Of a stretch of DNA of 17,513 bases, positions 7,778 to 13,914 are shown piece after piece. A program made the position numbers and the translations under genes. This DNA comes from CAYYNP01 sp964472545. Its GTDB lineage: Bacteria > Planctomycetota > Planctomycetia > Pirellulales > Thermoguttaceae. Below the pieces are notes generated by a model. The model saw only the letters and a program-made list of their open reading frames with translations. It did not search any database and was not told the origin of the DNA. Location: contig CAYYNP010000213.1 in assembly GCA_964472545.1 (NCBI GenBank), positions 1 through 17,513 of the forward strand, read 5' to 3'. Every line of letters starts with the position of its first letter. Within the stretch, counting starts at the first letter, position 1.

Positions 7778-8130
7778 GAGGAACCTCCCAGGCAGTTCAG
7801 GAGCAGAGAAACGTTCGGCGCAGGACTCTGCGGATTGTGGCAGGGCGGCAGCGCGGAGTCAAGCGCCGGGCGGGGGGTGGTGGGGCGCAGCGGGTGGGGG
7901 ACGAAGCGGAGCCTCGCGGAGCCCGGTTCCCAAACTGAAGTTTGGGAACCAGGGTGCGAGAAGCTGGAGCCTGGGAAGGAGGATGATCGAGCGCAAGAAA
8001 CACACCCGCTACGGCCGGCCGCGATCAGGATGGCGCGGCCGGCGCGCGCGGGTCGTTCACCACTGGGAGGAGGGTGTTCGCACTTCTGCCCCGCTACGTC
8101 TTCCTGCCCCTTTCCGTCTTCTGCCCTTTT
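7778..8130. other. 353-bp intergenic region with REP-like palindromes
   Basis: This is the spacer between the large hydrolase and the lipoprotein gene. It contains the 26-bp palindrome at 7925-7950 and a related half-site at 7963-7977. I found no convincing coding region or RNA gene; the open frames crossing it lack domains and plausible starts. Confidence 0.6.
7925..7950. repeat. 26-bp REP-like palindrome
   Basis: GGTTCCCAAACT and AGTTTGGGAACC are perfect inverse copies separated by GA. Twelve bases downstream, GCTGGAGCCTGGGAA (7963-7977) resembles half of a sister element of the same style (CCCAGGCTCCAGC). From memory, such TTCCCA/TGGGAA palindromes are dispersed intergenic repeats in planctomycetes and cyanobacteria. 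I could not check copy number here. Confidence 0.75.
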
Positions 8131-8364
8131 CTATTGGCTCGCACCGTTGCTGTAGCTGAGCGGGCCGGGGGGGGTTGTGTTTGTGCCCAGGCTCGGTGCG
8201 CAATCGCTACACCCCGGCGTGGAGCAGCCGTCGATGAACTGCGTCGAGGGACAGGGCACCGGCGGGCACGCCGGCGTTCCGCAGACCCATTTCCGGACGC
8301 AACGGCAGCCTACCGTGCTACTGGTCAACATCAATACAGCCGCTACTATCAACAGCTTTCTCAT
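8131..8364 (-). CDS. small Cys-rich putative lipoprotein
   Basis: This 77-aa protein begins MRKLLIVAAVLMLTSS and continues TVGC, a lipobox-like end with Cys20 as the candidate lipidated residue. The lipobox is imperfect, with Thr at -3. Seven further cysteines follow, several in Pro/Gly-rich pairs (CGTPACPPVPC, CSTPGCSDC), suggesting disulfides. ATG 8364 is preferred over ATG 8373 because GGGAG (8374-8378 on this strand) is 9 nt away, whereas the upstream ATG abuts it. The gene is divergent from the serine hydrolase gene. I recognise no family. Coding is supported by the signal peptide and ribosome-binding site, but the gene is short. Confidence 0.6.
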   Translation of the reverse strand: MRKLLIVAAVLMLTSSTVGCRCVRKWVCGTPACPPVPCPSTQFIDGCSTPGCSDCAPSLGTNTTPPGPLSYSNGASQ

Positions 8365-8571
8365 GACTTGCATCTCCCGTCAAAACCTTCTCGTTTCCGC
8401 GTGACGCTGCCGTCAGACAACTCTACAACACGCCGGATGATGTGCAAACGCAACCGGCGTTTTTTTTCCGAAACGCCAGTTTTGCCTTTTTGCTACCCTC
8501 GCCGTTGATCAGAAGCTACACTTGGCGAAAAGGCACCCCGATCGTCCACCGTGAGCCCCTCGATCAAGCCC

Positions 8572-9546
8572 ATGGCAAGACACCACACCGATCGTCTTAG
8601 GTTCCCCCTCCCCAATGGCCGGGGCCTCGTGCTGCTGGTGGCAACGCTCATCGGCGCTACGGCCGCCGGTCCCGTGGCGGCCGACCAGTGCATCGACGAC
8701 GTATGGCTGATCAGCACGCGCAGCGCCCCGCGCGCAACGCCTGCAGAAGACGGCGATGCGTGTTTTTCCTATTGGCGGCTTCAGTCGGACGGCCATTGGC
8801 AGCAAAGCGAGGCCAAGGAGTTTTTCGCCGGCGAGTCGGTCACTACCACGGTCTTTGTCCACGGCAATCGCAACGAGTCGGACGAAGTGGTCGGCGCCGG
8901 GTGGCAGATTCTCGGCCGTCTGAAGCGAGACGCCGACGATCCGCCCTGTCGATTCGTGATTTGGTCCTGGCCGGCCGACCGCATTCGCGGCAGTGCGCGG
9001 CGCGACGTGCGGGTCAAGTCCTGCTACAGCGACGTGCAAGCACACTACCTGGCCGAATGGCTCGATCGGGCCGATCCGTCGCAGCCGGTGAGTTTGGTCG
9101 GGTTCAGCTTCGGTGCGCGGGTGATCACCGGGGCCCTGCACTTGCTCGGCGGCGGAGAGCTTATCGGCAAGCGGCTATCCGGCCCGCGCTCGTCGCCCGA
9201 GCCACCGCCGCGCCGAGCCGTGTTGATCGCGGCCGCATTGGGCGCCGATTGGCTCTTGCCCGGCCGCCGCAACGGCCAGGCCCTCTCGCAAGTCGAACGC
9301 GTGCTGGTGACGCGCAATCGCCGCGATCCGGTCTTGCGGCTCTATCCGCGGATCAACGGCCGCGGTGGTTCCACGGCCCTCGGCTACACCGGCCCGGCTT
9401 GTGGCAGTTCGGCCGACAAGCTCGAGGTGGTCGACGTCGCCTGCTCCGTGGGGCGTATCCACCGCTGGACGCGGTATTCCCGAGCGCCGCAGTTGTGCAG
9501 CCGCTTGGAGTGGTACGTCTTTCTCGATGCGGAAGACGGTCGCTAG
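8572..9546 (+). CDS. secreted alpha/beta serine hydrolase
   Basis: The 324-aa product has an N-terminal signal sequence (hydrophobic GLVLLVATLIGATAAG, cleavage near VAADQC). The fold is marked by VFVHGN (oxyanion-side His97), the nucleophile elbow GFSFG (Ser179), NRRDPVL with probable acid Asp252, and RIHRW with probable catalytic His297. It therefore has a complete, correctly ordered Ser-Asp-His triad. Six visible cysteines suggest an oxidising extracytoplasmic location. GTG 8551, seven codons upstream, is an alternative start; I see no decisive ribosome-binding site for either. The substrate is unknown; lipase or esterase is the generic expectation. The gene is divergent from the small lipoprotein gene and precedes the aminotransferase by 136 bp. 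Confidence 0.75.
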   Translation: MARHHTDRLRFPLPNGRGLVLLVATLIGATAAGPVAADQCIDDVWLISTRSAPRATPAEDGDACFSYWRLQSDGHWQQSEAKEFFAGESVTTTVFVHGNRNESDEVVGAGWQILGRLKRDADDPPCRFVIWSWPADRIRGSARRDVRVKSCYSDVQAHYLAEWLDRADPSQPVSLVGFSFGARVITGALHLLGGGELIGKRLSGPRSSPEPPPRRAVLIAAALGADWLLPGRRNGQALSQVERVLVTRNRRDPVLRLYPRINGRGGSTALGYTGPACGSSADKLEVVDVACSVGRIHRWTRYSRAPQLCSRLEWYVFLDAEDGR

Positions 9547-9682
9547 TACGCAGTAGGCAGTTGCCGGGTCTTGCGGCTCCATCCGAGGAGTGTCACGCCC
9601 CATTCGCCTAGGGCAGGGCCGCCCGTCGTTTCAGACGCCGAGAGCCCCTATCGTTGCGGCGAATTCTCTGCATAATGGCGGG

Positions 9683-10600
9683 ATGAACGAGCCGCAAGCC
9701 TATCTTAACGGAGAGTGGATTCCCGCATCGGAAGCCGTGGTACACGTTGGCGACGCGGGTTTCGTAATGGGGACCACGGTCGCCGAACAACTGCGGACCT
9801 TCGGCGGAAAGCTATTTCGGCCCGAAGAGCATTTGGCCCGACTGCTGCAATCGCTGCAGATCGTGGGCGTTAACGCGCCGCTGGGGGCCGAGCAGTTCCT
9901 TGAGGTTGCTGCGGATTTGGTCGGCCGCAACCATCGGCTGCTCGACCCGGCCGACGATTTGGGGTTGGCGATCGTGGTCACGCCCGGTGCCTACGCGGCC
10001 TATCCGCCGCCCGGGCCCGATTGCCCCACGGTCTGTCTGCACACGTATCCGTTGCCCTTTCGCTCGTGGGCCGAGAAGTACCACACCGGCCAGTCGCTGC
10101 GCACCACCGACGTCGTGCAGGTTTCGCCGCAGTGTTGGCCGCCGAGTCTGAAATGCCGCAGCCGGATGCATTACCATTTGGCCGATCGCAAGGCGGCCGC
10201 CGAGGAAGCCGGCGCCCGGGCGCTGTTGTTGGATGAGCGGGGTTTGGTTACGGAAGCCTCGACCGCCAACGTGGCCGTCTTTACGGCTGCGGAAGGGCTT
10301 ATCTCGCCGCCGCCGGAGAAGATCCTGGCGGGCATCTCGCTGGCGGTGATTCTCGAATTGGCCGAACAGCTTGGCATTCCGTTCCATCGCCGCGACCTCA
10401 CGCCACAGGACGTGGCCACCGCCGACGAAGTCCTGTTGGCCAGTACGCCGCTCTGTTTGCTGCCGGTGACGCAATTCAATGGGCGCCCGATCGGCGACGG
10501 GAATCCGGGCGAAGTTTTTCGGCAATTCTTGTCCGGCTGGAACACGCTGGCGGGCATCGACGTAACTGCTCAAGCCGAGCGTTTTTCGGGCCGCGTATGA
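9683..10600 (+). CDS. class IV PLP-dependent aminotransferase (branched-chain/D-amino-acid/aminodeoxychorismate lyase type)
   Basis: This 305-aa cytosolic enzyme has the usual family length. It starts LNGEWIPASEAVVHVGDAGF, typical of the IlvE/PabC/DAT group. Lys157 in SLKCRS aligns with the PLP-binding lysine of D-amino acid aminotransferase, because the downstream LADRKAAAEEAGA keeps the same spacing. The motif LVTEAST with Glu191 follows, then a phosphate-binding segment KILAGIS. The exact reaction (branched-chain transamination, D-alanine aminotransferase or 4-amino-4-deoxychorismate lyase) cannot be decided from sequence alone. No Shine-Dalgarno is seen; CATAAT at 9671-9676 just ahead of the ATG could mean a leaderless transcript. 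It appears unrelated in function to the neighbouring secreted proteins. Confidence 0.85.
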   Translation: MNEPQAYLNGEWIPASEAVVHVGDAGFVMGTTVAEQLRTFGGKLFRPEEHLARLLQSLQIVGVNAPLGAEQFLEVAADLVGRNHRLLDPADDLGLAIVVTPGAYAAYPPPGPDCPTVCLHTYPLPFRSWAEKYHTGQSLRTTDVVQVSPQCWPPSLKCRSRMHYHLADRKAAAEEAGARALLLDERGLVTEASTANVAVFTAAEGLISPPPEKILAGISLAVILELAEQLGIPFHRRDLTPQDVATADEVLLASTPLCLLPVTQFNGRPIGDGNPGEVFRQFLSGWNTLAGIDVTAQAERFSGRV

Positions 10601-10641
10601 CCGTTTGCGGCCCCGAAGCTGCGTCATTTGACGGCGCCCGC

Positions 10642-10711
10642 TTGACAGCGCACGAATCGCAACCTAAATATTTTATTTGACACGGGTCGATTTCTGACCT
10701 AAACATTCTAT
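10642..10711 (+). promoter_or_regulatory. two abutting 35-bp promoter-like direct repeats
   Basis: Copy 1 (10642-10676) and copy 2 (10677-10711) both read TTGACA, 14 variable bases, then ACCTAAAYATTYTAT. Each contains a perfect -35 box with TAAAYA 17 nt later as the -10. The constant ends and variable centre suggest selection rather than a simple recent duplication. They lie 38 nt before the riboswitch aptamer, so either tandem promoters or a paired activator site driving the mini-protein transcript is likely. Confidence 0.65.
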
Positions 10712-10748
10712 AGAGTCGTTCATTCGTCCGGCGTTCGGTCGGGCGAAC

Positions 10749-10840
10749 TTGTCAGACCGACAAAGGCAAACCGATCGCGAGATCGGGGCGCAAAGCTGCG
10801 GGACTCCGTTCGGAGTCGGCCGGGCTGCCGAAGTCTACAA
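10749..10840 (+). ncRNA. c-di-GMP-I (GEMM-I) riboswitch aptamer
   Basis: The conserved GEMM-I core is present in order: AAAGGCAAACC (10762-10772), a P1b-type stem CCGATC/GATCGG closed by a GCGA (GNRA) tetraloop (10771-10786), GGCGCAAAGC (10786-10795), a variable hairpin GACTCCG/CGGAGTC (10802-10817), and GGCCGGGCTGCCGAAG (10818-10833). The outer P1 helix pairs TTGT-c-AGAC (10749-10757) with GTCTACAA (10833-10840), with one bulge. GEMM-I RNAs bind cyclic di-GMP and control motility, attachment and surface genes. This one lies directly upstream of a gene for a TadG-like mini-protein. Confidence 0.88.
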
Positions 10841-10866
10841 CCTTTCTCCTTTCGGAGGTTGTGATG
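10837..10866 (+). promoter_or_regulatory. riboswitch expression platform: Shine-Dalgarno-sequestering hairpin
   Basis: ACAACCT (10837-10843) is complementary to AGGTTGT (10856-10862), which overlaps the Shine-Dalgarno GGAGG (10854-10858) and ends next to ATG 10864. The first four bases of the left arm (10837-10840) are also the 3' end of aptamer helix P1, so the two helices are mutually exclusive. Ligand-stabilised P1 should free the ribosome-binding site, implying a translational ON switch (inference). Confidence 0.7.
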
Positions 10867-11205
10867 CCGGTGTGCGCTTCGATTGTCGCATCTCATCCTA
10901 AAGCGGTGTCTCTAGCGAGGCGACCGTTGCGTGGGACGTGCGCAAAGCTTCGACGCCACGGCCCGCACTCACACCGATCTTGCCGCCGCGGCACTTCGAG
11001 TCTGCCGGCAGTGCTTCTCTTTGCGCTGTTCGTTCTCCTGGCCGGTCTAGCCGTCAGCATCACTTGCGTGGTGACGGTGCGCGACCGCATTGAGCAGCGG
11101 AACAGCGCTACAAACTCGGCCACCGAGGATGCGTTGAGCGGGGCGGGTATTGAAAGCGCAGACGACGACCGAAATCGCCCGGTAGCCAAGGGGGCCCAAC
11201 GTTAG
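10864..11205 (+). CDS. TadE/TadG-like single-span mini-protein, copy 1, under the c-di-GMP riboswitch
   Basis: This 113-aa protein has an Arg/His-rich cytoplasmic N terminus (about 1-43), one hydrophobic span (SLPAVLLFALFVLLAGLAVS, about residues 45-65) and a polar C-terminal tail ending GAQR. The segment RRG...LLAGLAVSI...VRDRIEQRNSATNSATEDAL aligns without gaps to the anchor of the downstream TadG-like protein (RRG...VMAGFAIDV...TRTQLQSASDSAAMAAV). Like that anchor it puts a short amphipathic helix after the membrane, but it then ends. ATG 10864 is 5 nt after GGAGG; GTG 10861 is too close. It is followed by its own terminator. I know no characterised family of this size; a pseudopilin-like or accessory role in a Tad-type system is inferred. 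Confidence 0.75.
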   Translation: MPVCASIVASHPKAVSLARRPLRGTCAKLRRHGPHSHRSCRRGTSSLPAVLLFALFVLLAGLAVSITCVVTVRDRIEQRNSATNSATEDALSGAGIESADDDRNRPVAKGAQR

Positions 11206-11215
11206 TTCCCAAGCT

Positions 11216-11241
11216 CAGGAGGAATGGAAGCCTCCTGTTTT
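11216..11241 (+). terminator. intrinsic terminator after mini-protein copy 1
   Basis: CAGGAGG (11216-11222) pairs with CCTCCTG (11231-11237) around an 8-nt loop, and TTTT follows. It begins 10 nt after the stop codon. The sequence from the stop (AGTTCCCAAGCTCAGGAGGA) is repeated almost exactly after copy 2. Confidence 0.75.
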
Positions 11242-11297
11242 ACTCCTATGATCGGTTTGAAGTTTGCAGTCCTTTTCATTTTCGTTCCGAGGTTGTG

Positions 11298-11639
11298 ATG
11301 CGGATATGCGCGTCGATTGCCGCACTTGCTCTCTCAGCCCCGCCGCGGCCAAGGCGGTGGTTGCGATGGGCGTGCGCGCGGCGTCGGCGCCAAGGCCTCG
11401 GCTCACCTCGGTCTCACCGCCGTGGCGCATCAAGTGTGGCGGCAGTGATACTCGTTGCCCTGTTTGTTCTCCTGGCGGGCTTGGCTATTAGCATCGCATG
11501 CGTCGTGAACGTGCGAGACCGCTTTCAGCAGAGAAACGACGCCACAAACTCTGCCACCGAGGCGGCGCTTAGCGGGGCAGGCACGGAAAACGCGGACACC
11601 GACCGGGATGATCCGGTCACCAAGAGGGGCCAACGGTAG
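11298..11639 (+). CDS. TadE/TadG-like single-span mini-protein, copy 2
   Basis: This 113-aa paralog of the preceding gene aligns over its full length without gaps, with about 72 identical residues by hand count. The span and tail are best conserved (RRGASS, ALFVLLAGLAIS, CVV.VRDR, QRN.ATNSATE.ALSGAG), while the Arg-rich N terminus has diverged. Its hydrophobic segment covers about residues 47-65. GAGG (11289-11292) is 5 nt before ATG 11298 and the leader end GAGGTTGTGATG matches copy 1, but no aptamer precedes it. It is therefore separated from the riboswitch, unless transcription passes the copy 1 terminator. The conserved tail after the membrane suggests a shared partner, perhaps the TadG-like protein encoded next. 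Confidence 0.75.
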   Translation: MRICASIAALALSAPPRPRRWLRWACARRRRQGLGSPRSHRRGASSVAAVILVALFVLLAGLAISIACVVNVRDRFQQRNDATNSATEAALSGAGTENADTDRDDPVTKRGQR

Positions 11640-11649
11640 TTCCCAAGCT

Positions 11650-11676
11650 CAGGAGGAACGGAGGCCTCCTGTTTTT
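11650..11676 (+). terminator. intrinsic terminator after mini-protein copy 2
   Basis: CAGGAGG (11650-11656) pairs with CCTCCTG (11665-11671) around an 8-nt loop, and TTTTT follows (11672-11676). It begins 10 nt after the stop. It nearly duplicates the terminator of copy 1 and insulates the TadG-like gene downstream. Confidence 0.8.
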
Positions 11677-11910
11677 CCAATATTCGGTATTGCCACGAGT
11701 CGTTTCACCACCGGGGAGGCTTGACGCCGCCGTGTTTGAGACCAAGGCTTTCGTATCGCCTACCCCGGCGTACGCCATCCCCATACGGTACGGTATGACG
11801 TGACGGCTCTGGCCCCGTGGCAGCTCGGCCGTCGCTCGAACCGCCGCGACGCGCGGTGCCATCGATACCTGTGGCACTCTCACGCAGACAACTGGCCGAG
11901 AGGGATTCCT

Positions 11911-13770
11911 ATGAACCGAAAACGCTCCAAGCCAAGGCGTTCCCGCCGCGGCGTCACGCTGATCCTGTCGGTGTTTCTGTTGGGGCTGGTGCTGGTGATG
12001 GCGGGCTTTGCCATCGACGTGGGCTACATCGTGCTCACGCGCACGCAGCTTCAATCGGCCTCCGACTCGGCGGCCATGGCCGCGGTCGCGTCGATGGGGT
12101 TGACCCGCGGCGAGATGGTGGCCGTTGCCGATGAGTACGCCGGCTATCACGTGGCCGCTGGAAGCCCGATCGACCTCGAATCGGACGACGTCGAGTACGG
12201 CGTGTGGGACATCGAAGCGCGGACCTTCACGCCCACCGCGGAGCCGGGCAACGCCGTCCGAGTGACCACACGGGTCGACGAGTCTCACGGCACTCCCTCG
12301 TTGTTCTTCGGCCAGCTCTTCAATCAGTTCGACTTCACCCAGAAGGCCTCCGCCGTGGCGATGGCCAATCCTCGCGACATAGCCTTCGTGGTCGACCTCT
12401 CCGGATCGATGAACAACGACACCGAGCCTTGTTGGGTCACCGAAGCGATCAACGACCGCTTTGCCCCGGACGGCTATCCGACCGTGGGCACCGAGTTGAT
12501 GCAGCAGTTGTACGACGACTTTTCGTACGGCACGTTCCCCGGCACGCTGGAGTACATCGGCCGTCCGTGGGGTGTTTCGCAGAACAAGCAGGCCTACGCG
12601 AACCTCACCAAGAACGGCGGCCCGTTGGCGCGCGGAACCGTGCCGGAGGCGTATCGCATCCGCTCCGGGGACTCGGAGCGGACGCGGAAGCAGAAGGCCT
12701 ACGCGGCGATGATCGACTTCCAGATCGCCAACGTCATGCCAAACGCCAAGCCGACGCCCAGCAGCGCGGCCACGTACGCCTACTGGGAGAAGTACCTGGA
12801 CTACATCATCGACAACGAACGGGTCCGCTCGCGCGGCTATCTGCCTCCCAGTCAAGACTCCGATCGCATCGACCGCTTCGGCAATCCCAGCAGTTCGACG
12901 TTCCCCGAAGTTAGCCGTTACGTGGCGCGGGGCTTTCGCAACAAGATCGGCTATCGCACGTACGTACAGTTCATGATGGACTACGGCCGCGACCTGAAGC
13001 CGGAGGGCAGCACCTACGTGCCACTTTCGCAATACAGTCCCGACTGCCCCTGGCGCAGCGAGAGCACGCCCGGCGGCACGTTCAGGTTTCCCCCGCGGGA
13101 GCAGCCCACGCACGCCGCGCGGCGTGCATTGATCGCGGCGATGCAGGTCATCAAAGAGCGCAACGAAACGATCACCAATCCGAACCAGCGCGACCAGGTG
13201 GCGATCGTCGCGTTTGACTTGCTCAGTGGTGGAGGCCCGGTCGTGCGACAGGAGCTTACCGGCGATTACGACGCGGCCATGCTGGCCTGCACGACGCTGC
13301 AAGCCGTCGGCGACAAGGGAGCTTCGACCGCCACGGAATCCGGCCTGATCAAGGCCCGAGAGCACCTGCAGCCGCCGAACAAAGGCGGCCAGGGCCGCTA
13401 CACGGCCAACAAGTTCATCGTGCTCTTGACCGACGGCGTGCCGAATCTCTACAGCAGCAGCCGCTCGGAGATCCGCAGCTACGTTACCGACAGCGACAGC
13501 AGCGACTTCTACGGCGGCAGCAAGTACGCCTACGACGCGGCCATCATGCAGGCGTCGATGATGCAAGGCGACAATTGGTACACGTTCCCGGTGGGCGTGG
13601 GCTTGGGGACCAACTACGACTTCATGGATCGCCTCTCGCGAACCGGCGGCACGGCCGACGACGGCGGAAGCAGCCCCCGCGGCAGCGGCAACCCGGCCCA
13701 ATACGAACAGCGCCTGACCGAGATCTTCGAGGAGATCATCACCAATCCGAAGGTCCGGCTGGTACAGTAG
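11911..13770 (+). CDS. TadG-like protein with a von Willebrand factor A domain
   Basis: The 619-aa product starts with a basic stretch (RKRSKPRRSRRG) and a membrane span (about residues 15-36). AIDVGY and LQSASDSAAMAA follow, the signature of TadG/TadE N-terminal regions. The vWA domain has a complete MIDAS set: DLSGS (Asp162, Ser164, Ser166), a threonine in STATES (Thr473) and LLTDGVPN (Asp508). Between the first MIDAS strand and the rest of the fold (about 170-400) lies an insert of roughly 230 residues rich in Tyr, Asn and Pro, unlike a minimal vWA. The bulk is extracytoplasmic. TadG proteins assist Tad/Flp pili or adhesion; other tad genes are not in this window. A terminator separates it from the mini-proteins; GAGAGGG upstream is a weak ribosome-binding site. 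Confidence 0.85.
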   Translation: MNRKRSKPRRSRRGVTLILSVFLLGLVLVMAGFAIDVGYIVLTRTQLQSASDSAAMAAVASMGLTRGEMVAVADEYAGYHVAAGSPIDLESDDVEYGVWDIEARTFTPTAEPGNAVRVTTRVDESHGTPSLFFGQLFNQFDFTQKASAVAMANPRDIAFVVDLSGSMNNDTEPCWVTEAINDRFAPDGYPTVGTELMQQLYDDFSYGTFPGTLEYIGRPWGVSQNKQAYANLTKNGGPLARGTVPEAYRIRSGDSERTRKQKAYAAMIDFQIANVMPNAKPTPSSAATYAYWEKYLDYIIDNERVRSRGYLPPSQDSDRIDRFGNPSSSTFPEVSRYVARGFRNKIGYRTYVQFMMDYGRDLKPEGSTYVPLSQYSPDCPWRSESTPGGTFRFPPREQPTHAARRALIAAMQVIKERNETITNPNQRDQVAIVAFDLLSGGGPVVRQELTGDYDAAMLACTTLQAVGDKGASTATESGLIKAREHLQPPNKGGQGRYTANKFIVLLTDGVPNLYSSSRSEIRSYVTDSDSSDFYGGSKYAYDAAIMQASMMQGDNWYTFPVGVGLGTNYDFMDRLSRTGGTADDGGSSPRGSGNPAQYEQRLTEIFEEIITNPKVRLVQ

Positions 13771-13780
13771 ACGGCGGCCG

Positions 13781-13810
13781 GCGGCGCCGACTCTTGCCGA
13801 TCGGCGCCGC
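13781..13810. other. 10-bp perfect hairpin after the TadG-like gene
   Basis: GCGGCGCCGA and TCGGCGCCGC are perfect inverse copies around a 10-nt loop, 11 nt after the stop codon. No T-run follows, so it may act as a 3' transcript stabiliser or a weak terminator. Confidence 0.45.
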
Positions 13811-13819
13811 GTATACGCC

Positions 13820-13892
13820 GTTTAGCCGTCGCCGGCACGGCGACGTAACGAGTCTTCTCAGCACCAAGCCGCCGTGCCGGCGGCTGCTAAAC
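13820..13892. repeat. imperfect 23-bp inverted repeat between convergent genes
   Basis: Left arm 13820-13842 and right arm 13870-13892 (27 nt apart) pair through CGCCGTGCCGGCG and TAAAC, with mismatches limited to the few bases between those blocks. Placed between convergent genes, it could fold into a long stem and end transcription from both sides. The style GCCGTGCCGGCGGC...TAAAC also fits a dispersed REP-like element. Copy number cannot be checked here. Confidence 0.7.
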
Positions 13893-13914
13893 GAAGAATT
13901 GCGACTGGTCGCTA

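Noticed and set aside
8446..8467. AAACGC-AACCG-GCGTTT followed by a T-run, as an intrinsic terminator
   Set aside because: It points along the + strand in a divergent spacer with no + strand gene upstream to end, and the stem is only six weak pairs.
11640..11910. A second c-di-GMP riboswitch before the TadG-like gene
   Set aside because: I searched for GCAAACC, CGCAAAGC and GCCGGG..GCCGAAG and found none. Only a weak CATAC/GTATG hairpin is present.
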